The notes below the pieces were generated by a model. That model was given only the letters and a program-made list of their open reading frames with translations. It had not been told where the DNA came from and did not search any database. The translations under genes and the position numbers were made by a program. From Microbacterium suwonense (GTDB lineage Bacteria > Actinomycetota > Actinomycetes > Actinomycetales > Microbacteriaceae): a stretch of DNA of 64,000 bases. The stretch covers positions 1,178,001 through 1,242,000 of the forward strand of contig NZ_AP027728.1 in NCBI RefSeq assembly GCF_030296555.1, written 5' to 3'. Of this stretch, positions 1 through 8,011 are shown piece by piece. Numbering within the stretch: position 1 is the stretch's first letter; every line of letters begins with the position of its first letter.

Positions 1-515
1 CACTGCAGGAACACCGGGATGCCCGACGGGAACAGCGAGTTCTTCACGAAGCCCTTGGGGCTCTTCTTCACGCCGGCGTAGATGAACGTGCCGTAGGAGA
101 TGATCGCCAGCAGCAGCGGCACGGCGATGATCGAGGTGCCCGCGATGTTCACGCCGGGGATGATGCCGGTGAGGTTCATGAACAGGATCATGAAGAAGAT
201 CGTCATCAGGATCGGCAGGAAGCGTTCGCCGTCCTTCCGGCCGAGCAGATCGTGCGCGACGTTGCCTCGGACGAAGCCGAAGCCCATCTCGACGAGGCTC
301 TGGAAGCGGCCGGGAACCAGACGCATCCGGCGGCTGCCCAGCCAGAACACCAGGATCAGGATCACCGTCGCGAGGATCTGTGCGAGGTGAATGCGCGTCA
401 GCGCGAAGGGCGTGCCCTCGAAGGCGATGACAGGCGGGAAGAAGTCCCAGATCGTCGGCGGATGGAACGTCGGACCCTCAGTCGCGGCGGCAAGGAGAGA
501 CACGGCTTGAGTCAA
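1..515 (-). CDS. atpB: ATP synthase F0 subunit a (AtpB), C-terminus cut by window edge
   Basis: Membrane subunit a of the F1F0 ATP synthase, which forms the proton half-channels against the c-ring. About 171 N-terminal residues are visible. They show a loop with HPPTIWDFFP, a first membrane helix (about residues 42-60), a basic stretch, a hydrophobic helix leading into MNLTGIIPG (about 115-133), and a further helix ending FIYAGVKKSPKG. The proline/glycine-rich turn before the third helix is typical of actinobacterial AtpB. No ATG or GTG opens the frame before an in-frame stop near 570. I chose TTG at 515 because a GGAG stretch lies about 9 bases upstream; GTG at 503 is the alternative. It follows an atpI-like gene on the same strand, the usual head of an atp operon. 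Confidence 0.88.
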   Translation of the reverse strand, partial: MTQAVSLLAAATEGPTFHPPTIWDFFPPVIAFEGTPFALTRIHLAQILATVILILVFWLGSRRMRLVPGRFQSLVEMGFGFVRGNVAHDLLGRKDGERFLPILMTIFFMILFMNLTGIIPGVNIAGTSIIAVPLLLAIISYGTFIYAGVKKSPKGFVKNSLFPSGIPVFLQ

Positions 516-658
516 CGTTGCGGCTCCAGCTTCGTAGCGCCGGAGATCGACCGACGCGAAAGGGACAGATGACCGTCAACCGCGGCGACACCGTGACCTG
601 CGAAGATCACCACACAACCGGCGGGGACGGAACCAGCTTAGCAAACCCTGAGCGTCGC

Positions 659-1126
659 TCAGGACGGATCCTCGTCCTCCACCTGGGTCGGCAGCTCGAT
701 GTCGCTGACGTTCGGCAGCCGCATCCGCATGATCACCAGCGCGTCCACGATGAGCGAGACGACCACGCCGGCGATGATCGAGACGAACAGCACCTTCGGC
801 GCCACCCACGACTGGCCGCCGAGGATGAACATCAGCACGAAGAACACGCCGATCTTGACCAGCCAGCCGCCGAGCACGATCGCGAAGAAGAACTGCACGT
901 ACAGCGGATCGCCGAACCAGCGGTTGGCGAACAGGATGCTTCCCGCGGTGATGCCGAGGAAGACGAAGGACAGCAGCACGCCGATCAGGCCGCTCCACAG
1001 TCCCTCGACGCCGGCGACCGCGAAGCCGATGCCGGCCGCGATCAGGGCGAGGACGCCGGCGGCCACGGCCGACCAGATCAGCGTGCGTCGCAGGATGGGC
1101 GTGCTGGAGACGGGGCTCGGGGTCAT
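659..1126 (-). CDS. AtpI-like membrane protein preceding the ATP synthase operon
   Basis: Small membrane protein of 155 residues with four predicted membrane helices (about residues 14-34, 42-62, 75-97, 108-128) and an acidic C-terminal tail ending EDEDPS. Size, topology and position directly before atpB match the poorly conserved ATP synthase I-type proteins of actinobacteria, which are thought to assist c-ring assembly or Mg/Ca supply. Function is therefore inferred from position; no catalytic motif is visible. Its ATG overlaps the stop of the preceding WecA-like gene by ATGA, so translation is probably coupled. Confidence 0.7.
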   Translation of the reverse strand: MTPSPVSSTPILRRTLIWSAVAAGVLALIAAGIGFAVAGVEGLWSGLIGVLLSFVFLGITAGSILFANRWFGDPLYVQFFFAIVLGGWLVKIGVFFVLMFILGGQSWVAPKVLFVSIIAGVVVSLIVDALVIMRMRLPNVSDIELPTQVEDEDPS

Positions 1127-2357
1127 CGGTGCTCCATGGTGCTCGAGTCTGCGGTCTTCGCAGGGGTGGTGGTCTCTACGGGGGTGGTGGTCGGTCCGGG
1201 AGCCGTGGTCGGGGCGGTTTCAACGGGAGGTCCGGGGCGGCGGTGCGAGGGCATCAGCGTGACCACCAGGCAGGCGGCGCTGCCGACCACGCCGAACACG
1301 ACGCCCACCATGTAGCCGCCCGGCCAATCCTGACGCGTCGCGATGTACATCAACAGCACGGCCAGCGAGATCACGGCGGTCCAGGCGTAGAACACCAGCA
1401 CGGCGTCACGGTCGCGATGGCCGAGATCCAGCATCCGATGATGCAGATGCTTGCGGTCCGGGGCGAACGGCGACTTGCCCGCCCGCATGCGGCGGAACAC
1501 CGCCAGACCGAAGTCCAGCAGCGGCAGCATGACGATCACCAGCGGCAGCACGATCGGGATGAAGGCGCCCAGCAGCTGCGAGCGGCCGAACCGCTCAGGG
1601 TCGAAGGCGTTGACGTCGCCCTGCGTGGTCACCGCGATGGCCGAGGTGGCCATCAGCAGCCCGAGCACAAGCGCGCCGGAGTCGCCCATGAACAGCTTCG
1701 CGGGACTCCAGTTGAACGGCAGGAAGCCCACGCAGGCGCCGATCAGGACCGCGGCGAGGAAGGTCGCCAGATTGAAGTAGCTGGTGGCGCCGGAGTCGCG
1801 CGTGAGGATGTAGGAGTACACGAAGAAGATGCCGTTGGCGATCAGGCACACCCCGGCGACCAGCCCGTCGAGGCCGTCGATGAAGTTCACCGCGTTCATG
1901 ACCACGACGATCGCGAGCATCGTGATCGAGATGCTCACCCAGGGCGAGACGAGGATCATGTCGCCGACCGGAAGGAGAGCACCTGCAGTCCCCCGCCGGC
2001 TGTGATGATCCCGGCGGCGAGGAACTGCGCAGCCAGCTTGATCATCCAGTCCAGATCGAACAGGTCGTCGATCATGCCGACGACGGCGATCAGCGCGGCG
2101 GCGGCCAGCAGCGACCACAGCGTCTGCGGGGGCGACCACATCCGCTCGAAGAACGGGTTCGCCGCCGAGACGAGGATGGCGCACGCGATCCCGATGAACA
2201 TCGCCACGCCGCCCAGGCGCGGCTTCGGGGTCTTGTGCACGTCCCGTTCACGGATGCCCGGATAGAGCTTGAACCTCAGGCTCAGCTGCCAGACCGCCCA
2301 CGTCAGCGCGAAGGTGATCGACGCGGTGAGGATGATCGTGAACAGATACTGCTTCAC
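1123..2357 (-). CDS. MraY/WecA-family undecaprenyl-phosphate sugar-1-phosphate transferase, one frameshift
   Basis: Integral membrane enzyme that transfers a sugar-1-phosphate (probably GlcNAc-1-P) from a UDP-sugar to undecaprenyl or decaprenyl phosphate, starting cell-wall polymer synthesis. The reconstructed protein is about 411 residues with roughly 11 helices. Family motifs are visible: GMIDDLFDLDW, NAVNFIDGLDGL (the DD and NxxNxxDGxDGL signatures), FMGDSGALVLG and the C-terminal HLHHR of WecA/TagO types. The first 128 residues and the rest lie in different frames. Adding one C at about 1973-1975 restores LQVLSLPVGDMILVSPW. The tail past the last helix is Pro/Thr-rich. The GTG start at 2357 overlaps the tsaC stop as GTGA. 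Confidence 0.85.
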
Positions 2358-3100
2358 TCTTCGTCTACCGGACTTCCGCCGTCGGCGTCGGACGCGGCAC
2401 CCTCCAGCACCGCACCCTCGAGGCTCTCGTCCGGCTCCAGCAGTTCTCCGAGCACGCCCTCGAGCTGCTCGCGGGTGATCGCGCCCTCCCGGAGGATGCG
2501 CACGGTCGGCGCCTGATCATCACCGGTGGTCACCAGCGAGGTCGCGTCGATGATGGTCGAGGGCACCCCGCTCTCGCAGTATCCCTCTTCCAGGTAGACC
2601 TCGACCGCGTCTCCGAGCATCTCCTGTGCGTCGGATGCGATGATCGCCGCCGAGCGACCGGTGAGGTTGGCGCTGGAGACCGCCAGCGGGCCGGTCTCTG
2701 CCAACAGCTCCAGCGTCACCCGGCGATCGGGCATGCGCACGGCGACCGTGCCCTTGGTCTCGCCGAGGTCCCAGGTCAGCGACGGCTGCGCGGGCAGCAC
2801 GATGGTCAGCCCGCCCGGCCAGAAGGCATCGATGAGTTTCTGCACGGCATCCGGCACCGACTCCACCAGCGCCGCCATCATGTCCTGCCCGGCGACCAGC
2901 ACCGGAGGCGGCATCTCGCGACCGCGCCCCTTCGCGTCGAGCAGGCGCTGCACGGCCGCCGGAGAGAACGCGTCTGCGGCGACGCCGTACACGGTGTCGG
3001 TGGGGAGGACGACGAGTTCGCCGCGGGCGATGGCCTGACGGGCGTGGCGCATGCCGGCGAGGATCTGTGCCTCGTCGCGGCAATCGAAGACAGTTGACAT
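2354..3100 (-). CDS. tsaC: L-threonylcarbamoyladenylate synthase (TsaC/Sua5/YrdC)
   Basis: Makes threonylcarbamoyl-AMP from threonine, bicarbonate and ATP for the t6A37 modification of ANN-decoding tRNAs. The 248-residue protein carries the YrdC fold signatures: GELVVLPTDTVYGVAADA near residue 30, a KGRGREMPPPVLV segment in place of the usual KxR nucleotide-binding stretch, VAVRMPD, and PLAVSSANLTGRSAA near 145. The acidic C-terminal tail of about 40 residues is much shorter than the Sua5 domain, so this is the TsaC-length form. It sits between prmC and the WecA-like gene, a common actinobacterial order. Confidence 0.92.
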   Translation of the reverse strand: MSTVFDCRDEAQILAGMRHARQAIARGELVVLPTDTVYGVAADAFSPAAVQRLLDAKGRGREMPPPVLVAGQDMMAALVESVPDAVQKLIDAFWPGGLTIVLPAQPSLTWDLGETKGTVAVRMPDRRVTLELLAETGPLAVSSANLTGRSAAIIASDAQEMLGDAVEVYLEEGYCESGVPSTIIDATSLVTTGDDQAPTVRILREGAITREQLEGVLGELLEPDESLEGAVLEGAASDADGGSPVDEE

Positions 3101-3184
3101 GGCCTGCTCATTCTACGGGTGCGCGATCACGGTGCACCGTGGAAGCATCCGGGCCTGGTCAGGATCCGACCGTGCCGGCGCAGG

Positions 3185-4042
3185 TCAGCGGCTGAGGGCG
3201 GTGGTCGCGCGGTCGCGCCGGGTGAGGTCCTCGTGGGTGGCGGTGGAGCGCCAGCCGTCCGCCTCGAGCAGCGCGCGGATCGACGCCCCCTGCAGCTCAC
3301 CGTGCTCGAGCACCAGCAGACCCCCTGGATGCAGCAGCTCCTGCGCACGCCGGCTGATCACCCGCACCACGTCCAGCCCGTCCGGGCCGCCGTACAGGGC
3401 CTGGGCGGGATCGTGCAGCCGTACCTCGGGATCGCGCGGAATCGCATCGTCCGGTACGTACGGCGGGTTCGAGATGACCACGGATGCCGTACCCCGCAGC
3501 TCGTCGAAAGCCGTGGCGAGGTCGCCGAGCACGAGGGTGAGGTTCCCGGCATCCGCCGTGTTGCGTGCCGCCCACGCGTGCGCCTCGGGCGAGCGCTCGA
3601 CGGCGAAGACGCGCGACTGCGGAACCTCGGTCGCCATCGCCAGTGCGATCGCACCGCTTCCGGTGCCCAGATCGATCGCGATCGGCGCCGGGGACGCACT
3701 CTCCTGCAGGGCGTCGATGGCGATCTGCACGACGGTCTCGGTCTCGGGCCTCGGCACGAACACGCCAGGCCCGACCGCCAGCTCCAGCTGCCGGAACGCA
3801 GCCGTGCCGGTCAGGTGCTGCAGCGGTTCACGCGCCGCACGCCGGGCGGCCAGAGTAGTGAGCCGTTCGGCATCCGCGTCGTCGATGTCCTCGCCGCGGA
3901 TGAGCGCGGCCTGCACCTCTCCACGGCTCAGGCCGAGCACGTGGCCGATCAGCAGCTCGGCATCCACCACCGGATCAGGGACTTCGGCGTCGGTGAGCTG
4001 CTGCACCACCGAACGCAGGCGCACGGAGAGGGATTCGGGCAT
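3185..4042 (-). CDS. prmC: Release factor glutamine methyltransferase PrmC (HemK)
   Basis: N5-glutamine methyltransferase acting on the GGQ glutamine of release factors. Start MPESLSVRLRSVVQQL at 4042 gives 285 residues, the family length. An N-terminal helical substrate-recognition domain is followed by the hinge VFVPRPETE, SAM-binding motif I IDLGTGSGAIALAMA (about residue 118), and the catalytic NPPY motif in VVISNPPYVPDD (about 185). The frame stays open upstream of 4042, but that stretch lies antisense to cysK and has no support. Its substrate gene prfA lies upstream on the same strand beyond cysK, cysE and unit A. Confidence 0.93.
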   Translation of the reverse strand: MPESLSVRLRSVVQQLTDAEVPDPVVDAELLIGHVLGLSRGEVQAALIRGEDIDDADAERLTTLAARRAAREPLQHLTGTAAFRQLELAVGPGVFVPRPETETVVQIAIDALQESASPAPIAIDLGTGSGAIALAMATEVPQSRVFAVERSPEAHAWAARNTADAGNLTLVLGDLATAFDELRGTASVVISNPPYVPDDAIPRDPEVRLHDPAQALYGGPDGLDVVRVISRRAQELLHPGGLLVLEHGELQGASIRALLEADGWRSTATHEDLTRRDRATTALSR

Positions 4043-4061
4043 CCTCCCAGCGTAGGCGTCC

Positions 4062-4103
4062 GGACATATTCGCCTGGACACATTCGCCTGGACACATTCA
4101 GTC
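4062..4103. repeat. Three tandem copies of a 14-bp unit between prmC and cysK
   Basis: The unit GGACACATTCGCCT occurs as GGACATATTCGCCT (4062-4075), GGACACATTCGCCT (4076-4089) and a partly diverged third copy starting GGACACATTC (4090-4103). It fills the short divergent gap between prmC and cysK. An iterated operator for a cysteine regulator is possible, but there is no direct support; simple slippage expansion is equally likely. Confidence 0.6.
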
Positions 4104-4162
4104 AGCGCCTCGCGCGCACGCCGTAGGCTGATCACGCTGATCCCCTCGACGAAAGGTGCGCC

Positions 4163-5109
4163 ATGGCCGGCATCCACTCCGATATCACCACCGCGTTCGG
4201 CAACACCCCGCTGGTGCGGCTGAACCGTGTGACCGAGGGCCTGTCCGCGACTGTGCTCGCGAAGCTGGAGTTCTACAACCCGGCCTCGAGCGTGAAGGAC
4301 CGCATCGGCATCGCGATGGTCGACGCGGCCGAGGCATCCGGGCAGCTCAAGCCCGGCGGCACGATCGTCGAGGCCACCAGCGGGAACACCGGCATCGCTC
4401 TGGCGATGGTCGGCGCGGCACGTGGCTACCGGGTGATCCTCACGATGCCCGGGTCGATGTCCAAGGAGCGGCGCGTGCTGCTGCGCGCGTTCGGCGCCGA
4501 GATCGTGCTCACCGACCCGCACAAGGGCATGACCGGCTCCATCGACGTGCTCAAGGAGATCATCGCCGAGAACCCGGATGCCGTGTGGGTGCGTCAGTTC
4601 GAGAACGAGGCCAACCCGAAGATCCACCGGGAGACCACCGGCCAGGAGATCCTGCGCGACACCGACGGTCAGGTCGACATCGTCGTCGCCGGGGTCGGCA
4701 CAGGCGGCACCGTCACCGGCGTAGGCCAGGCGCTGAAGGCGGCCAAGCCCGAGGTGCAGGTGATCGCCGTCGAGCCGAAGGACTCCCCGTGCTCAGCGAG
4801 GGGCACCCCGGGCCGCATCGCATTCAGGGCATCGGACCGAACTTCGTGCCCGATGTGCTCGACCGTGAGCTGCTCGATGAGGTGTTCCCCGTCGAGTACG
4901 ACGACTCGCTGCGCACCGCCCGCGATCTCGCCGCCAAGGAGGGCCTGCTCGTGGGCATGTCCGCCGGGGCGGCCGTGTGGGCGGCGCTGAAGGTTGCCGA
5001 GCGTCCTGAGAACGCAGGCAAGACCATCGTCGCGATCATCCCCGACACGGGTGAGCGCTACATCTCCACCGCGCTCTTCGAGGATCTGCGCGACAAGCCG
5101 AAGGCCTGA
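4163..5109 (+). CDS. cysK: Cysteine synthase (O-acetylserine sulfhydrylase) CysK, one frameshift
   Basis: PLP enzyme that makes L-cysteine from O-acetylserine and sulfide. About 315 residues when reconstructed. The PLP lysine lies in [11 protein letters not shown] (about residue 41-44), the substrate loop in [12 protein letters not shown] (about 70), and the phosphate-binding glycine loop in [12 protein letters not shown] (about 176). The C-terminal half after EPKDSP is in another frame; one added G at about 4788-4790 gives [19 protein letters not shown], the expected sequence. A GAAAGG ribosome site lies 7 bases before the ATG. It is followed by cysE 11 bases downstream, so both steps from serine to cysteine are in one operon. 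Confidence 0.93.
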
Positions 5110-5120
5110 CGGAACACGAC

Positions 5121-5683
5121 ATGAGCATCGTCTCCCGGGTGCGCGAAGATGTCGCTGCGGCTCGTCGGGGGACCCCGCGGCACGCCGTGGATTCGAGGTG
5201 GCCGCGCTGTACCCCGGCCTGCACGCGATCTGGGCGCACCGCCTGTGGCACGCACTGTGGCAGCGGGGTATCCGGTTCCCGGCGCGGATGGGATCGCAGA
5301 TCACCCGGTGGCTGACCGGCATCGAGATCCATCCGGGTGCCGTCATCGGCCGGCGCTTCTTCATCGACCACGGCATGGGCGTCGTGATCGGCGAGACCGC
5401 CGAGATCGGCGACGACGTCATGCTGTACCACGGCGTCACGCTGGGCGGGCGCACCAGGAACTCCGGCAAACGGCATCCGACGCTCGAGGACGGCGTGGCC
5501 GTGGGTGCCGGGGCGAAGATCCTCGGGCCGGTGCGGATCGGCGCGCGCTCGGTCGTGGGAGCCAACGCCGTCGTGACGCGCGACGCGCCCGCCGACAGCG
5601 TGCTGGTGGGCGTGCCCGCCAAGGCGCGCCCCCGCGATGGCGCAACTGCCGCCCTGCTCGCCGCCCCCGACTACTCGATCTGA
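5121..5683 (+). CDS. cysE: Serine O-acetyltransferase CysE, one frameshift
   Basis: Acetylates serine with acetyl-CoA to O-acetylserine, the CysK substrate. About 187 residues, the short form of actinobacteria. Left-handed beta-helix hexapeptide repeats begin around [19 protein letters not shown] and include [20 protein letters not shown]; the catalytic His/Asp pair is in the [12 protein letters not shown] region. The first 17 residues ([17 protein letters not shown]) are one frame away. A run of five G at 5167-5171 read as six restores [20 protein letters not shown]. It probably forms the cysteine synthase complex with CysK. Confidence 0.92.
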
Positions 5684-5710
5684 CCCCGCCCCGCTGCCCC
5701 GCCTCCCAAG

Positions 5711-5777
5711 CCCGTCTATATGGCGCGCGTGCACGGGTTGCTCGGCGTGTCGCGGGCATCAGTGCCAAATAGACGGG
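5711..5777. repeat. Unit A left palindromic element (67 bp)
   Basis: Imperfect hairpin whose outer arms are CCCGTCTATATGGC (5711-5724) and GCCAAATAGACGGG (5764-5777), 13 of 14 pairing. A second copy of the same 67-bp length lies at 6826-6892. The right arm overlaps the last codons and stop of the unit A gene. The outer flank AAG just before 5711 is mirrored as CTT after 6892, extending the unit's terminal inverted repeat. Confidence 0.85.
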
Positions 5778-6811
5778 AAGTCGGGACGGAAACCGTGTCG
5801 GCTGGCCATGGCCCGCGCCCGACGGACGCGGCGGACGGTCTCGGACGGATGCCGATACACATGCTCCGAGGTGAGCCGCACCGGATACCAGCCTGCCTCG
5901 GTGTAGGACTGGTATTTGTCGATATCGCGCTGCAGCTGCTTCCGGGTCAGATGCCCATCGCTCTCATACTCGATGGCCAGCTTCAGCTCTGGATACGCCA
6001 GCTCACTGCACCCCAGGAACCGACCGTGGTCATCGTATACGTCGTAGTCCAGCATCGGCTCCGGCATTCCGGCTCCGCGGATGATCAGACGGATCTGCGT
6101 CTCGGGTGCGGATGCCGCTCCCGTCCGCGCGAGCTCCAGCGCCTGCCGCAGTCGTGGAGCACCCGGACGCCCTCTCCGGCGCGTCAGGATCTCGAGCTCC
6201 TCGCGGGTCGCCAGTGCCGTCTCAGTCACGGGTGCGAAGCCGCCCGGATGCCTGGGCACGCGCAACACGTGATCGGCGGCCGCGACCAGGGCGTCGAGGC
6301 CGAGAATACCGCCGAGCGTGGCCCAGGTGCTCGCGGCATCGGTCACTGGAAGCCCGTCGGTTTCGCCGACCTTTACGAAGCCGCGGGTGTGCTGGTGCCC
6401 GATGATGCCGGGGCGGCGCGGCGCCCGACGCGGACGATGGACGCCGACGTGCAGGGCATCCTTCTGCCACACCCACGGCGGCATCGGGATGCGCCAGGCG
6501 ATCGCCGCACTCGGCCCGCAGAAATAGCCGTCCGGCGGCAGCAGAGGCGCGTATGCTCGCATCCGCCCGACGTGCTCCCGCCGCATTCTGTCCCAGATAT
6601 CCGGCTCGGTCTGGTCCGCGTCGCCGGATGTGATCATGACGCGGCCTCCCCGGAACGGCCTGCTCAGGTCTTCGGAGTCCAACCGACGGCGCGTGACACC
6701 GAGCGCGCGGGCTTCGGCGAAGGTGAAGGCATCCGGGAGTTCCGAGGGAGCGGCTGCAGCATCCCGCCACTGTGCCCGATCCGAGACCGACTGCGCTCGA
6801 GTTATCCACAA
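5759..6811 (-). CDS. Unit A: AbiEi-like / DUF559-type nuclease-like protein
   Basis: Protein of about 350 residues, function unproven. The N-terminus (about residues 25-60, FTFAEARALGVTRRRLD and FRGGRVM) resembles the winged helix of AbiEi-type proteins. The middle has GPSAAIAWRIPMP and LHVGVHRPRRAPRRPG. The C-terminus (about 225-340) matches the DUF559/Vsr-like PD-(D/E)XK pattern: ETQIRLIIRGAG, YPELKLAIEYESDGH, RDIDKYQSYTEAGWYPVRLT. The stop lies inside the left palindromic element, and the start lies 15 bases from the right one. The first usable codon is TTG at 6811, within a TTGTGGATAAC motif; the true start may be downstream. Related genes occur at 47679 and 57123. Confidence 0.75.
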   Translation of the reverse strand: MWITRAQSVSDRAQWRDAAAAPSELPDAFTFAEARALGVTRRRLDSEDLSRPFRGGRVMITSGDADQTEPDIWDRMRREHVGRMRAYAPLLPPDGYFCGPSAAIAWRIPMPPWVWQKDALHVGVHRPRRAPRRPGIIGHQHTRGFVKVGETDGLPVTDAASTWATLGGILGLDALVAAADHVLRVPRHPGGFAPVTETALATREELEILTRRRGRPGAPRLRQALELARTGAASAPETQIRLIIRGAGMPEPMLDYDVYDDHGRFLGCSELAYPELKLAIEYESDGHLTRKQLQRDIDKYQSYTEAGWYPVRLTSEHVYRHPSETVRRVRRARAMASRHGFRPDFPSIWH

Positions 6812-6825
6812 CCCTCGCGATCACC

Positions 6826-6892
6826 CCCGTCTATATGGCGCTCGTGCACGCGACATGCCGTAAAAGCCGTGCACGCGCGCCAAATAGACGGG
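6826..6892. repeat. Unit A right palindromic element (67 bp)
   Basis: Hairpin with 25-base arms (6826-6850 and 6868-6892) matching at 23 of 25 positions around a 17-base loop. The arm begins CCCGTCTATATGGCGC. The first 24-25 and last 14 bases repeat those of the element at 5711-5777, with different loop interiors. It also lies just after the prfA stop and could act as a terminator for prfA, but the duplicated, gene-flanking arrangement is not explained by that. Confidence 0.88.
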
Positions 6893-6915
6893 CTTGTGGG
6901 CGCGAAGCGCCCGGG

Positions 6916-7998
6916 TCAGGAGGCGTCGGAGCCGAGGGCTGCGAGGCGCTCAGCCTCATCGGCCTCGATGCAGGACTCGATGAGGGGGTCGAGAGCGCCG
7001 TCCATCACCTGGTCGAGGTTGTACGCCTTGTAGCCGGTGCGGTGATCCGCGATGCGGTTCTCGGGGAAGTTGTAGGTGCGGATGCGCTCGGAGCGGTCCA
7101 TCCCGCGGATCTGCGAGCGACGGGCATCGGATGCCGCGGCCTGCTGCTCCTCCTGCTGCCTGGCCAGCAGCCGGGCGCGCAGCACCCGCATGCCGGCCTC
7201 GCGGTTCTGCAGCTGTGACTTCTCGTTCTGCATCGACACCACGATGCCGGTGGGCAGGTGCGTGATGCGCACCGCCGAATCGGTCGTGTTCACCGACTGG
7301 CCGCCAGGGCCCGAGGACCGGTACACGTCGATCTTCAGATCGTTCTGATCGATCTGGATCTCCTCCGGCTCATCGACCTCGGGGAAGACCAGCACGCCGG
7401 TGGTGGAGGTGTGGATGCGCCCCTGCGACTCGGTCGCCGGCACGCGCTGCACACGATGCACGCCGCCCTCGTACTTCAGGTGCGCCCAGACGCCCTGCGA
7501 CGGGTCGGCGGCGGAGCCCTTGATCGCGAGCTGCACGTCCTTGTACCCGCCGAGATCGGATTCGTTGCGCTCGAGCAGCTCGGTCTTCCAGCCTCGATGC
7601 GCGGCGTACTGCACGTACATCCGCAACAGGTCGGCGGCGAACAGTGCCGATTCGGCGCCGCCCTCCCCCGCCTTGATCTCCATGATCACATCGCGGGCGT
7701 CGTCCGGGTCGCGCGGGATGAGCAGCCGGCGCAGCTTCTCCTGCGCGGCGGCCAGCCCCGCCTCGAGCGCCGGGATCTCGTCTGCGAACGCCTCGTCCTC
7801 GCGGGCGAGCTCGCGAGCCGCGTCCAGATCGTCGCCCGCAGTCAGCCAGGCTTCGTGCGCCGCGACGATCCGGCTCAGTTCGGCATAGCGCCGGTTCACG
7901 CGCTTGGCGCGCGCGGCATCGGCGTGCACCGCCGGGTCGGAGAGCTCCTCCTGCACCCGGCGATGCTCGTCGATCAGCGTCTGAACGGACTCGAACAC
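6916..7998 (-). CDS. prfA: Peptide chain release factor 1 (RF1)
   Basis: Recognises UAA and UAG stop codons and triggers peptide release. At 360 residues it has RF1 length. The RF1-type tripeptide PAT is in [16 protein letters not shown] (about residue 187). The universally conserved GGQ sits in [17 protein letters not shown] (about 230). The C-terminal [13 protein letters not shown] is also typical. It lies 13 bases downstream of rho on the same strand, the usual rho-prfA pair. Confidence 0.96.
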   Translation of the reverse strand: MFESVQTLIDEHRRVQEELSDPAVHADAARAKRVNRRYAELSRIVAAHEAWLTAGDDLDAARELAREDEAFADEIPALEAGLAAAQEKLRRLLIPRDPDDARDVIMEIKAGEGGAESALFAADLLRMYVQYAAHRGWKTELLERNESDLGGYKDVQLAIKGSAADPSQGVWAHLKYEGGVHRVQRVPATESQGRIHTSTTGVLVFPEVDEPEEIQIDQNDLKIDVYRSSGPGGQSVNTTDSAVRITHLPTGIVVSMQNEKSQLQNREAGMRVLRARLLARQQEEQQAAASDARRSQIRGMDRSERIRTYNFPENRIADHRTGYKAYNLDQVMDGALDPLIESCIEADEAERLAALGSDAS

Positions 7999-8011
7999 GA
8001 CTCAGCGGCGA

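Noticed and set aside
6802..6810. Exact TTATCCACA DnaA-box match
   Set aside because: A single box at a gene start, with no cluster, no AT-rich region and no dnaA/dnaN nearby; not an origin.
6826..6892. Hairpin as an ordinary prfA terminator
   Set aside because: Termination is possible, but it does not explain the second 67-bp copy on the other side of the unit A gene.
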